From: Candidatus Colimorpha onthohippi
GTDB taxonomy: Bacteria > Bacteroidota > Bacteroidia > Bacteroidales > P3
Assembly (NCBI GenBank): GCA_018064565.1
Contig: JAGHVA010000269.1
Location: 1 to 9,432 of the forward strand
Length of the DNA stretch: 9,432 bases
Direction: 5' to 3'
Below the pieces are notes generated by a model. The model was not told where the DNA came from and did no database searches. It saw only the letters and a list, made by a program, of their open reading frames with translations. Below, piece by piece: positions 1-6,901 of the stretch (position 1 is its first letter; every line of letters begins with the position of its first letter). A program made the position numbers and the translations under genes.

Positions 1-97
1 AAAAGTTTTACCGGACAGCAATAATTGTAATAATTGTAGATGGAGTATGTGTTTGTGTAGATTGCATCATTGAGAGGGTTGTATAGAGCTATAAGCA

Positions 98-125
98 AAG
101 CGGCAGGCATTTCTGCCTGCCGCTT
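98..125 (-). terminator. Strong hairpin behind the lipoprotein gene, likely terminator
   Basis: A perfect 12-base-pair inverted repeat (arms 98-109 and 114-125, core GCGGCAGGC) closes a four-base loop. It begins 21 bases after the TAA stop of the minus-strand lipoprotein gene. GC content and position fit a transcription terminator or a 3'-end stabilising hairpin. The minus-strand sequence after the stem (TGCTTATAG) is only weakly U-rich, so strict Rho-independent termination is not certain. The repeat is symmetrical and could also stop transcription entering from the left. Confidence 0.7.
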
Positions 126-146
126 GATAGAAAGATTGATTTATGA

Positions 147-1283
147 TTAGTCTGTGACGGGACGTATTGAGAGTCCACGGTAACGGTCGAGGGAGTGTAT
201 AGAAATACCCATGCCGTATAACAATAATTTCGCTTCGCTTGGAGTCTCAGCATTGACAGTACTCGACCAATATACGAGATCTCTGTTATCACCATCTCTT
301 TCGGTATCCATGATATTGCCTGCAACGGGGAGGAAGATGTGGGGGTCGGAAGTGGTGTATCCAGTTTTTCCATCAAATTGACCCTTATCTTCATCATTCT
401 TTGCCTTATAAACGATGTAGCCTTTTACAGCAGAGCTATTGTAATCGTCTGCCCACTCCCAATAGCAGCTGTCTAAGAGATCTTGGAGTTCATTGGCTGT
501 TGGAGTGCGCCAACTTGCATTTGCTATAGTCGCTGCGTCATAAGCAGGAAGTAATATTCCTGTGGTTTCGTCATAAGGTTTGGTAGTCCATTCGGCAAAA
601 TCCTCTTCTCCACAATAGGAATACCAAGAATATCCACTATTCTTTCCTGTTTTCCATGTAGGAGTTTCTGGCCAACCACCGATGCCTTCATAATAAGGTG
701 CCGTCTCGCCCCATGCGTAATAGTCGCCATATCCCCATGCACAAGTTGCACCGAGATTCATTTTTGACCAATAGAGAGGCTTTCCTGCAGCATTTTTTAC
801 ACCCAGATAAACGAAATCATCGGAAACGGTTGATGCAGCATAAGTGCCAGCAATCGATTCATACTTGCAACCTGGTTCTGGCTGATAGTCAAATGAAGTG
901 AATTTGCCTTCCGTCAGGTGGACAATAATAGTTCCATAACCTTCCCAACTACCGCTATATGTGTTGTTGTCAACATTTTCAAAAACATCAGACATATATA
1001 TTCCAAAATAACATGTAGCACTTCCTAAAATATAAACTCTTGTTTCATCAACAATACCGATAAATGCAGTGTAGTCTGGATTTGCTTGATTTATCCATGC
1101 ATTTGAAGGCGATACGGCATTGTCAACTTCAGGAATGTCGGGATTAGTTGCAAGAATTTCGGCCATAGTCATGGTCTTGGGTGCTGGTGTCAAATCTGGT
1201 TCTGATTCAGACTCCTCTTTTGAGCAAGATCCCAGCAGTCCGATTGTCAAAACTGCCAGAAAAAGAGAAAGTAACTTTTTCAT
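147..1283 (-). CDS. Surface lipoprotein with Fibrobacter-major-paralogous (lectin-fold) domain
   Basis: A 378-residue protein of unknown ligand, probably anchored in the outer membrane and facing outwards. It begins with a lipoprotein signal peptide, a basic MKK followed by a hydrophobic core and the lipobox LGSC, with the acylated Cys at residue 20. The residues after Cys20 (SKEESESEP) are acidic, like the lipoprotein export signal that sends Bacteroidetes lipoproteins to the cell surface. Residues about 40-150 are a poorly recognised region with beta-rich composition. Residues about 155-378 match the Bacteroidales form of the 'Fibrobacter succinogenes major paralogous' domain: NLGAT, YGDYYAWGET (186-193 region), WRTPTANE (258-265), IFLPVAG (316-322), YWSST (338-342) and the closing RGLSIRPV. 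This domain is thought to share the C-type-lectin/FGE-like fold, so binding of glycan or protein is an inference. The start is fixed by the signal peptide. Its leader contains a C9/A12 tract. Confidence 0.85.
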   Translation of the reverse strand: MKKLLSLFLAVLTIGLLGSCSKEESESEPDLTPAPKTMTMAEILATNPDIPEVDNAVSPSNAWINQANPDYTAFIGIVDETRVYILGSATCYFGIYMSDVFENVDNNTYSGSWEGYGTIIVHLTEGKFTSFDYQPEPGCKYESIAGTYAASTVSDDFVYLGVKNAAGKPLYWSKMNLGATCAWGYGDYYAWGETAPYYEGIGGWPETPTWKTGKNSGYSWYSYCGEEDFAEWTTKPYDETTGILLPAYDAATIANASWRTPTANELQDLLDSCYWEWADDYNSSAVKGYIVYKAKNDEDKGQFDGKTGYTTSDPHIFLPVAGNIMDTERDGDNRDLVYWSSTVNAETPSEAKLLLYGMGISIHSLDRYRGLSIRPVTD

Positions 1284-1290
1284 CTTTTTG

Positions 1291-1311
1291 TTTTTTTTTT
1301 TTGGGGGGGGG
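1291..1311 (-). repeat. Adjacent homopolymer tracts (A12 and C9 on the coding strand) in the lipoprotein leader
   Basis: On the plus strand there are 12 T (1291-1302) directly followed by 9 G (1303-1311). On the coding strand of the lipoprotein this reads C9-A12, then C, A5, G and the ATG at 1283. The tracts lie outside the coding frame, 8 to 28 bases before the start codon, where the ribosome binds and where Bacteroidetes leaders are usually A-rich. Tracts of this length are prone to slipped-strand length change. A change here would alter leader length and structure, not the reading frame. An error in base calling of tract length is also possible. Confidence 0.75.
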
Positions 1312-1359
1312 TATTATGAATTTGTGTTAATTAGATATTGTCCACACTGTTTTACTACA

Positions 1360-1385
1360 AGTTTGGTTGTATTTTCAATCAAACT
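1360..1385 (-). terminator. Hairpin between kinase and lipoprotein genes, possible terminator
   Basis: Arms 1360-1369 and 1376-1385 can form a 10-base-pair stem (one G-U pair in plus-strand RNA) around a six-base loop, starting 26 bases after the stop of the minus-strand kinase gene. On the minus strand the 3' side lacks a U-tract, while on the plus strand it is followed by a T-rich run (CAATTTTTG). It may end the kinase transcript and so separate it from the lipoprotein gene. The stem is AT-rich and therefore only moderately stable. Confidence 0.45.
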
Positions 1386-1411
1386 CAATTTTTGTTTGTT
1401 GTTTCATCGAT

Positions 1412-2305
1412 TTAGTTGAATCTCCTTACAAAGATGTCTGCCAATTTCAAGATAATTGCAAATTTGAATCTTTGGTGGTGAAGAAGGGGTAGATAGATTA
1501 TTGAGGCACGGGGGCGTTCAGCGATAGTCCGGGCAACCCTAATCATAGTTATAGAATCTATTTTTTTCTTTAACTCTTTGCTGCCCCACCTATCGCCATA
1601 ATACTCTCGGCCGTATATTTCAAGAAATTGCTTGAATTGTTTTCTTGTGATATGGAAAATATATTCCACAACCTTAGCAGGAGTGTATTTTGCAATAAAA
1701 TTGAGACTATCCAAATCCATATCAGGGTCTCCGTATGAGAAATTACCTAAATCAATCCAATAGTCTTTACCATCGGAGCGGATGATGTTGCTTGGTGTAA
1801 AATCTCCGTGAATAGGGCACTGAACATCTTCTAAGGCGTCAAGACAGCCATCAAGCATCTTCTTGTCGCTGTCGGTGAATCGCGGACAAGATGCAAAAAG
1901 ACGACGAAATCGTTCGGTATTGGAGTCAAACAGCGTAATGTCGCATTTAATGCTGTGAAACTTTTTGGATTGCACAGCAAAATCTTTAGCCAACGGTTCA
2001 AGCAAATCGGGGTTGTCTGCAATCATTTTGACGTATGATTGTTTGTCTTGAATCCGTTCTATTGTCATCCCGAATCTTATTCCATCGGTAACAAAATCAA
2101 GCACTTTCGGGCAGTTGATGCCCATCTCATGCAAGGTCTTGGAAGTCAAAAATTCACGATATGAAATCTCTTCAGAAATCTCTTTCTTGTTGAGTTTCAT
2201 TATGATGGAACTGTCGTGCTTATGATTATACGACCAACCGTTGCCCCCACCGCCAAATTTTTCCCAATCCTCTAAATCAATCAGTTTGGCTTGTCGTTGT
2301 TCCAT
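1412..2305 (-). CDS. Aminoglycoside-phosphotransferase-like kinase (TIGR02172 type)
   Basis: A 297-residue cytoplasmic protein with the APH/choline-kinase fold, expected to move the gamma phosphate of ATP to a small-molecule hydroxyl group; the substrate is unknown. A possible ATP-binding lysine lies in IIMKL (Lys37) after a Gly-rich stretch (18-23). The catalytic Brenner loop is HGDFTPSNI (166-174; Asp168 base, Asn173 metal). The second metal-binding Asp is in WIDLGNFSYGDPDMDL (183-198, Asp185). All key residues are present, so it should be active. The arrangement closely follows the TIGR02172 family, including SEE...REF, GIxxPKV and KCD before the catalytic loop. Family membership does not imply antibiotic resistance. 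The ATG is preceded by AAGGA with no spacer. It follows the beta-barrel pair by 79 bases on the same strand and could be read through from it. Confidence 0.85.
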   Translation of the reverse strand: MEQRQAKLIDLEDWEKFGGGGNGWSYNHKHDSSIIMKLNKKEISEEISYREFLTSKTLHEMGINCPKVLDFVTDGIRFGMTIERIQDKQSYVKMIADNPDLLEPLAKDFAVQSKKFHSIKCDITLFDSNTERFRRLFASCPRFTDSDKKMLDGCLDALEDVQCPIHGDFTPSNIIRSDGKDYWIDLGNFSYGDPDMDLDSLNFIAKYTPAKVVEYIFHITRKQFKQFLEIYGREYYGDRWGSKELKKKIDSITMIRVARTIAERPRASIIYLPLLHHQRFKFAIILKLADIFVRRFN

Positions 2306-2356
2306 TCCTTACTTATTTGGCTGATTGAGAAGTATTCTAATTTTTGCACATTTGCA

Positions 2357-2371
2357 ACTATCAGCGATAGT
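2357..2371 (-). terminator. Small hairpin behind the beta-barrel pair
   Basis: ACTATC (2357-2362) and GATAGT (2366-2371) form a perfect six-base-pair stem with a three-base loop, 13 bases after the stop codon of the 2385-3119 gene. On the minus strand it is followed by TGCAAATGTGC and then AAAAATTAG, without a U-tract. It is a weak terminator or attenuator candidate in the 79-base gap before the kinase gene. Confidence 0.3.
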
Positions 2372-2384
2372 GTGTCCCACTTAT

Positions 2385-3119
2385 TTAGTATTTCAGCATA
2401 AAACCGAATTTAAGAGGGTAGATAGTTCTGTCCAAGTTTACAAACAGTGGTGTAAGCGGCAGCTGTACGAAGAACCTGATGTTGCGGGTACCCGCATTGA
2501 TGCGCAGGTCGCATTTTACTGGCCGGGTGTAGTCGGTCATGTCAACGCGCCAATTTAGTTGGTCGAACCCGTTTACCGAATATTTCAACCCAGTATTGCT
2601 GGTGGTATAGTTGACACCCGTTACGATGGTGGCACCACAGGTAAAACCTCCATCAAAGGTGTAGTCAAACCCGATGGGGATAGTGATATAACGAGTTACC
2701 AACCGACTTTCGTAGTAGTCGTTTTCCTCAAGCACATAGGTGCCATCGTCATAAGTGCTGTAGTAGTCGAAGCCGACCAAGGTGGCAGGCTCGTAATTGG
2801 TGTAGTCCACATCCACAAACGGCCAGTCGAACAGAAAAACATCGCTCTCATATCCGATACCAGCAAACACTCTAAGGTTGTCTTTTCGCAGTATATCGTA
2901 GCCTACTTCTATCTGCCAGCTGTTAAGCCATGGGCGCGTGCTGTAGGCGTTGGGCATTGTCCGTAAGCCCTCAAAGGGAGTCTCTCCCAATCCGTCCCAA
3001 CCCATCAGGAACGAAAAGCTGAATCTGGAGTCAGAGTCAAGTGGATTGTAGGCCTTGATGTTTTGGGTTGCCGTACACAACAAGGCAAGAAATAGTACGA
3101 TATGAATTGTCTTTTTCAT
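2385..3119 (-). CDS. Outer-membrane beta-barrel protein
   Basis: A 244-residue exported protein. Residues 1-23 form a signal peptide (MKKT, hydrophobic core, cleavage likely after IKA at 23). Cys15 lies in the hydrophobic core but is preceded by Leu-Leu, so it is not a lipobox. The mature part is rich in alternating aromatic and polar segments such as WQIEVGYD, LRVFAGIGYE, YITIPIGFDYTF and CGATIVTGVNY. It ends KFGFMLKY, a terminal aromatic residue typical of outer-membrane barrels. This fits a small eight- to ten-strand barrel of the 'outer membrane beta-barrel protein' type common in Bacteroidetes. Function is unknown. It starts 12 bases after the stop of the upstream barrel gene, so the two are almost certainly one operon. 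The pair may be distant paralogues, since both contain a Y-I-x-(I/V)-P-I strand. Confidence 0.75.
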   Translation of the reverse strand: MKKTIHIVLFLALLCTATQNIKAYNPLDSDSRFSFSFLMGWDGLGETPFEGLRTMPNAYSTRPWLNSWQIEVGYDILRKDNLRVFAGIGYESDVFLFDWPFVDVDYTNYEPATLVGFDYYSTYDDGTYVLEENDYYESRLVTRYITIPIGFDYTFDGGFTCGATIVTGVNYTTSNTGLKYSVNGFDQLNWRVDMTDYTRPVKCDLRINAGTRNIRFFVQLPLTPLFVNLDRTIYPLKFGFMLKY

Positions 3120-3131
3120 GATTCAGATGTA

Positions 3132-3890
3132 TTAGAAGTGGAAACCTATACGAAGTGTCAAAGTGCCGATGCGGCGATATTCTACGCGGTCGCGTTCCGC
3201 ATCTTTATCAATTTTAGTATATTCAGGGTTGATATACACATTAGAGTTAGAGGTGTAGTCAATCAGATGTTTTCCCAATCCGAAATAGTGAAGCCCGACC
3301 GAGAAATGGCGTCCCATCATCACACCTGCGCCAATCTGCCATGCCATAGCACCGCTGGCGGCGTAGCTATAGCAATGCGATGCGTCCTTTTTGCCATCGC
3401 GGGTAATGAACATCAGGTCATATCCAATTCCAAATTCACCAAAGGCTTTCAGGTTGTCTTTGATAGGATGGCGGTAAGTGATGCCTACAAGGATAGGCAC
3501 GTTGATATAGTCTGGATGGTTAGCACGCTGATCTTCAAATACCTCACGGCTGTCGCTACTGATACTATTCCAAAACAGGCTGGCTTCAATGCTGGGTATG
3601 ATATAACCGTTGTTGAGGGCAAATACCATACTGCCTCGGTAGGTGCCACCCAATCCGATGCAAGCGTCTTTTGCGATGCCTACGCGGGTCAAGGCAGGAA
3701 GCCCTTCGGCATTGACAAATGGTTTGCACGACTGTCCAAAAGCACCTACAGGTACACCTACATTGAGATAGACAGACGATTCAAAACGGGACATCTCTGT
3801 TGGTCTGTCCTCCTGGGCTGTGGCAGTATGTCCGAAACCGCCCAGTATTAGCATGGTTGCTAATAATTTGATTTTCGTTGATTTATTCAT
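3132..3890 (-). CDS. Outer-membrane beta-barrel protein, first gene of the pair
   Basis: A 252-residue exported protein if started at the ATG at 3890. That start gives a clean signal peptide (MNKSTKIK, hydrophobic core, cleavage near TATAQ at 22-26). A longer reading from 3974 would place 28 charged and polar residues before the signal and would start upstream of the promoter at 3914-3945, so it is rejected. The mature part has features of the Bacteroidetes outer-membrane beta-barrel superfamily: SSVYLNVGVPVGAF, a C-terminal-half strand YINVPILVGITYRH, FGEFGIGYDLMF, WQIGAGVMMGRHFSVGLHYFGLG and a final LTLRIGFHF ending in Phe, the usual C-terminal barrel signature. No catalytic motif is seen. 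It leads a two-gene operon with the barrel gene 12 bases downstream. Role is unknown; structural, transport-partner or adhesion roles are all possible. Confidence 0.78.
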   Translation of the reverse strand: MNKSTKIKLLATMLILGGFGHTATAQEDRPTEMSRFESSVYLNVGVPVGAFGQSCKPFVNAEGLPALTRVGIAKDACIGLGGTYRGSMVFALNNGYIIPSIEASLFWNSISSDSREVFEDQRANHPDYINVPILVGITYRHPIKDNLKAFGEFGIGYDLMFITRDGKKDASHCYSYAASGAMAWQIGAGVMMGRHFSVGLHYFGLGKHLIDYTSNSNVYINPEYTKIDKDAERDRVEYRRIGTLTLRIGFHF

Positions 3891-3913
3891 GATTTCAAAT
3901 AGTTCAGATTTTG

Positions 3914-3945
3914 CAAAGATATTATTTTTTGGTTTCAGTTGCAAA
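3914..3945 (-). promoter_or_regulatory. Bacteroidetes-type promoter for the beta-barrel operon
   Basis: Read on the minus strand, TTTG (3945-3942), a 20-base spacer and TATCTTTG (3921-3914) match the Bacteroidetes primary sigma-factor consensus TTTG / TAnnTTTG exactly, with ideal spacing. The -7 box ends 23 bases before the ATG at 3890, leaving a short leader. This supports that start codon. Confidence 0.8.
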
Positions 3946-3971
3946 TATTCAGTCAAAAAAATGTACTTTTG
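3938..3971 (+). promoter_or_regulatory. Divergent promoter candidate for the porin gene
   Basis: TACTTTTG (3964-3971) is a full match to the TAnnTTTG -7 element and is followed by CAC. The -33 element is weaker: GTTG at 3938-3941 with a 22-base spacer, or TTGC at 3939-3942 with 21. It directly abuts and partly overlaps the -33 box of the opposite promoter. The likely transcript would carry a leader of roughly 140 bases before the porin ATG at 4115. Confidence 0.55.
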
Positions 3972-4114
3972 CACTCATATAAGAGGCATTTTTGATGTGT
4001 TATGGCACTTGTTTACAGAAAGTAAGCATTATGGTAATTGTGGCTTGTATAGATTGTTTCATCCTTTGGTCAATTTTTTTTTCAAATTAGCAATCAATTG
4101 TTTAGATTTTCAAT

Positions 4115-5251
4115 ATGAAAACAAGATTTTTTCTCTTTTTAGTATTGGTTGTAGGTTTTTCGTATTTTGCTAATGCGCAGATTCAACTAAAACCGATTTT
4201 TAATCAATTGAATTTGGAAGCGCGGGCTGATTTTGACCATTTCAGTTATTCTAATGGCGACGAACCAGAATATGGTTTCAATGGCCGATATTTCAACCTT
4301 GTGTTGGCGGGTGATTTGGGGGGCGGTTATTCTTACTATTTCCGTCAGCGTATAGTTGCAGATCCAGGTGCGACAACCCTGTTCGACAACACCGATTTCT
4401 TATATCTCAACTATAATCACCAAATGGAGCATTCATCGTTGAATGTCCGTTTAGGAAAAGATGCTATATTTGCTGGTGGATTTGAATACGATGCTGCACC
4501 TATCGAAGTTCTATTTAACAGCTATAGTTGGGGTGCTTACTATTGCTTTCAGTTGGGAGCCTCTTTGGTTTGGAGTTTTGACGATGACCGTCAGAATCTT
4601 GCACTTCAGATTTCCAACTCTCCCTATGTTTATTCTGATTTTACTCAAGCCAACTTCAAAAATGAGTATCTAAGTGGTTTGTTTGCCTACAGCTTGTTTT
4701 GGAAAGGGCAGTTTGGCCATTTCTTGACGCTCTATTCTGCAAACCTCTTTGAGCGTGACCGTGGTTATTTTATGGGTAATATAGGATTGGGTCATAAATT
4801 GAAATATGATAGGTGGGATATCTATGTAGATTTTGTGTTTCATGCGTTGGGCTACGATGATTGGGGTACGAACAACGCAGTGGTCAGCTGTGCGAATTAC
4901 AAGATTTTGCCTTGGTTGAATGTCTTTGCCAAGGGGGGGTATGAGTCTAATCATTCCAAATATGAATACTCGTACGATGAGTATGTTGCATCGGAAGGGA
5001 AGTTGCTGATGGATTGTTTAGAATTGCCCGAGACGGATCAACTCTTTTATGGCGCAGGCGTAGAGATAATCCCAACGTTCTGTACGGATGTTAATCTTCA
5101 TGCCTATGTGTGCAACCGCGTAATCAAACATCCAGAGTATCTGAATGCGAACAATACCATCACAGAGTCATCGTTGAATGTCAATGTAGGCATTACATGG
5201 CACATGGATATCCATAAGCAGCTGCTGAAGCGATATGAAAATCTCCGATAG
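4115..5251 (+). CDS. Porin, phosphate-selective porin O/P-like
   Basis: A 378-residue outer-membrane protein with a signal peptide (MKTRFF, hydrophobic core, cleavage after ANA at 19-21). The mature protein resembles the Bacteroidales branch of the OprO/OprP-type porins (PF07396). It has a FNGRYFNLVLAGDL strand early on, then YSYYFRQRI, a TDFLYLNYN strand, VRLGKDAIFAGGFEYDAAPIE, the segment YCFQLGASLVW, and paired strands with FLTLYSANLFERDRG and WLNVFAKGGYES. The closing part (VNVGITWHMDIHKQ) resembles the last strand of that family. It would form a 16-strand-type channel for small anionic or general solutes. The name 'phosphate-selective' comes from the family and is not shown here. It is divergent from the beta-barrel operon. 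Whether purE, 76 bases downstream, shares its transcript is unclear. Confidence 0.82.
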   Translation: MKTRFFLFLVLVVGFSYFANAQIQLKPIFNQLNLEARADFDHFSYSNGDEPEYGFNGRYFNLVLAGDLGGGYSYYFRQRIVADPGATTLFDNTDFLYLNYNHQMEHSSLNVRLGKDAIFAGGFEYDAAPIEVLFNSYSWGAYYCFQLGASLVWSFDDDRQNLALQISNSPYVYSDFTQANFKNEYLSGLFAYSLFWKGQFGHFLTLYSANLFERDRGYFMGNIGLGHKLKYDRWDIYVDFVFHALGYDDWGTNNAVVSCANYKILPWLNVFAKGGYESNHSKYEYSYDEYVASEGKLLMDCLELPETDQLFYGAGVEIIPTFCTDVNLHAYVCNRVIKHPEYLNANNTITESSLNVNVGITWHMDIHKQLLKRYENLR

Positions 5252-5327
5252 TAATTTAGTAATATGGTTTGAACCTGCTGGTCTATATGGTGGCAGGCGG
5301 TGTCAACCTTAACAAAAATAATGTTTT

Positions 5328-5840
5328 ATGACTCCATTAGTAAGTATAATCATGGGCAGTACCTCCGACCTCCCAGTTATGGAGAAGGCGTGTCAGTTTT
5401 TGGAGGAGATGCAAATTCCGTTTGAAGTCAATGCGCTTAGTGCGCACCGTACGCCTGCGGAAGTCTCAAATTTTGCGCGCACTGCGCATACGCGCGGCAT
5501 CAAGGTGATAATAGCAGGAGCAGGAATGGCAGCAGCATTGCCAGGTGTGATCGCTGCCGAATCGCCACTGCCAGTTATCGGCGTGCCTATCAAAGGCAGT
5601 GTATTGGATGGTGTAGATGCAGTGCTCTCTATGTTGCAGATGCCCCCAGGAATTCCTGTGGCCACGGTGGCAGTGAATGGCGCTCAAAATGCAGCGGTGC
5701 TTGCCATGCAGATAATGGCTACTGGCGACCCTATGATGCAGCAGAAGGTGCTCCAGCATAAGCAAGGCTTGAAAAACAAAATCGTGAAAGCTAACGAAGA
5801 GCTTGCGAAGTTGGAGTATCAGTATTGTGTTAAACAGTAG
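5328..5840 (+). CDS. purE: N5-carboxyaminoimidazole ribonucleotide mutase
   Basis: A 170-residue cytoplasmic enzyme of de novo purine synthesis. It moves the carboxyl group of N5-CAIR to give CAIR, usually after PurK has made N5-CAIR. The family signatures are complete and in order: MGSTSD (9-14), which binds the substrate phosphate; LSAHRTP (37-43) with the conserved catalytic His40; AGAGMAAALPGV (63-74); GVPIKGS (85-91); and SMLQMPPGIPVATVAV (101-116). The length is usual for the bacterial class I octameric enzyme. The ATG at 5328 is preceded by an A/T-rich leader. No purK is in the window. The gene is followed after 12 bases by the kinase-deaminase fusion, so the two probably share a transcript. 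Confidence 0.97.
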   Translation: MTPLVSIIMGSTSDLPVMEKACQFLEEMQIPFEVNALSAHRTPAEVSNFARTAHTRGIKVIIAGAGMAAALPGVIAAESPLPVIGVPIKGSVLDGVDAVLSMLQMPPGIPVATVAVNGAQNAAVLAMQIMATGDPMMQQKVLQHKQGLKNKIVKANEELAKLEYQYCVKQ

Positions 5841-5852
5841 TCGTTGAGCATT

Positions 5853-6881
5853 ATGATTACCATAGGTATTACAGGTACGCTTGGCGCGGGCAAGGGAACC
5901 ATCGTTGAATATCTTACGCAGCAGAAAGGCTTTGTGCATTACTCGGTGCGTGCGTTTATCGTCGAGGAGATAGAACGTCGAGCATTGCCCGTCAACCGTG
6001 ATAGCATGACCCAGGTTGGCAACGACTTGAGGGCAAAGCATTCCCCCTCGTATATTGTAGAACAGTTGTACCAGAAAGCTCAGCAGTCGGGGTGCAACTG
6101 CATTATCGAGAGCGTGCGGACACCTGGCGAGGTGGAAGCTTTGCGCAGTAAACCCAATTTTTATCTCTTTGCCGTCGATGCCGACGCTAAGGTCCGTTAT
6201 GACAGGATTGTGGTTCGTGGTTCAGAGACCGACCATGTCAGTTTTGAGACATTCCTTGCCAACGAGCAGCGCGAGATGTCCAATACTGACCCCAATAAGC
6301 AGAATTTGGGACGTTGTATAGCCATGGCAGACTTCCGTTTTGACAATGGAGGATCTATTTCTTCGTTACATCAGCAGGTGGAGCAGGTGTTGCAGCAAAT
6401 TTCATACCATCGGCCTTCGTGGGACGAGTACTTTATGGAGTTGGCAAACACAGCATCTAAGCGTGCTACATGTGATAGAGGTCGGAGTGGTTGTGTGATA
6501 GTAAAAGATCGTCAGTTGCTTGTAACGGGTTATGTGGGATCGCCATCGGGACTGCCCCATTGCGACGAAGTCGGACATCTGTTTCGGCAGACCATTGATG
6601 CGGACGGGCATATAAGCAACCATTGTGTGCGCACGGTTCATGCCGAGCAAAATGCTATCTGTCAGGCTGCTCGCAGAGGTATCGCTTTGGATGGTGCTAC
6701 ATTGTATTGCCGTATGACCCCTTGTCGCACCTGTGCCATGCTGATTATCAATTGTGGCATCAAGCGGGTGGTGTGTGAACGTAAGTATCATTCTGGGGCA
6801 GAAAGTGAAGAACTGTTTAAGCAGGCAGGCGTTCAAATAGAATTCTTTCATGACGAAGTGCAGCAATATGCCAACCAGTAA
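5853..6881 (+). CDS. P-loop nucleotide kinase-like domain fused to dCMP deaminase
   Basis: A 342-residue soluble fusion. Residues 1-183 are a P-loop kinase domain with Walker A GTLGAGKGT (8-16, Lys14). They also contain IIESVRTPGEVEAL (84-97) and a DAKVRYDRIVVRGSE segment (111-125), a layout like the UPF0200/AAA_18 nucleotide-kinase-like proteins. Residues about 188-325 are a zinc deoxycytidylate deaminase, which turns dCMP into dUMP for dTMP synthesis. It shows TGYVGSPSGLPHCDEVGH (225-242), VHAEQNA (262-268; His263 zinc ligand, Glu265 proton shuttle) and MTPCRTCA (288-295; Cys291 and Cys294 zinc ligands). The catalytic set is complete. In the usual GYNG motif Asn is Val here. ATG 5853 was chosen because translation runs straight into the first beta strand. 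A TTG nine bases earlier is in frame but less likely. An ordinary bacterial dCMP deaminase is about 150 residues and lacks the kinase domain. What the kinase domain phosphorylates, or whether it only senses nucleotides, is unknown. Confidence 0.9.
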   Translation: MITIGITGTLGAGKGTIVEYLTQQKGFVHYSVRAFIVEEIERRALPVNRDSMTQVGNDLRAKHSPSYIVEQLYQKAQQSGCNCIIESVRTPGEVEALRSKPNFYLFAVDADAKVRYDRIVVRGSETDHVSFETFLANEQREMSNTDPNKQNLGRCIAMADFRFDNGGSISSLHQQVEQVLQQISYHRPSWDEYFMELANTASKRATCDRGRSGCVIVKDRQLLVTGYVGSPSGLPHCDEVGHLFRQTIDADGHISNHCVRTVHAEQNAICQAARRGIALDGATLYCRMTPCRTCAMLIINCGIKRVVCERKYHSGAESEELFKQAGVQIEFFHDEVQQYANQ

Positions 6882-6901
6882 CTGATATTTTGGGTTGTTG
6901 T

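Noticed and set aside
12..40. Short direct repeat TAATTGTA at the left edge.
   Set aside because: Two AT-rich copies of eight bases are within chance expectation and show no array, spacer or attachment-site structure.
1412..2305. Calling the kinase an aminoglycoside resistance gene.
   Set aside because: The fold and motifs are shared with many kinases of other substrates, it follows the TIGR02172 pattern, and no resistance or mobile context is present.
2316..2347. Plus-strand promoter-like sequence (TTTG at 2316 and TAATTTTTG at 2338-2346).
   Set aside because: The -7 match has the wrong internal spacing, the spacer is short, and no credible plus-strand gene follows.
3102..3851. A long plus-strand open frame (249 codons) antisense to the barrel gene.
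   Set aside because: It has no signal peptide or recognisable domain and lies wholly opposite a well-supported coding frame with a promoter; it is a chance frame.
3891..3974. An N-terminal extension of the beta-barrel gene to an ATG at 3974.
   Set aside because: It would put 28 polar and charged residues before an obvious signal peptide, and it would overlap and start upstream of the exact-match promoter at 3914-3945.
5274..5297. Hairpin candidate CCTGC...GCAGG between porin and purE.
   Set aside because: Only five base pairs over a 14-base loop and no T-run after it, so it is too weak to call a terminator.
5844..5852. TTG start for the kinase-deaminase, four bases after the purE stop.
   Set aside because: ATG at 5853 is three codons later and begins right at the first strand of the P-loop domain. 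The TTG remains possible but is less likely.
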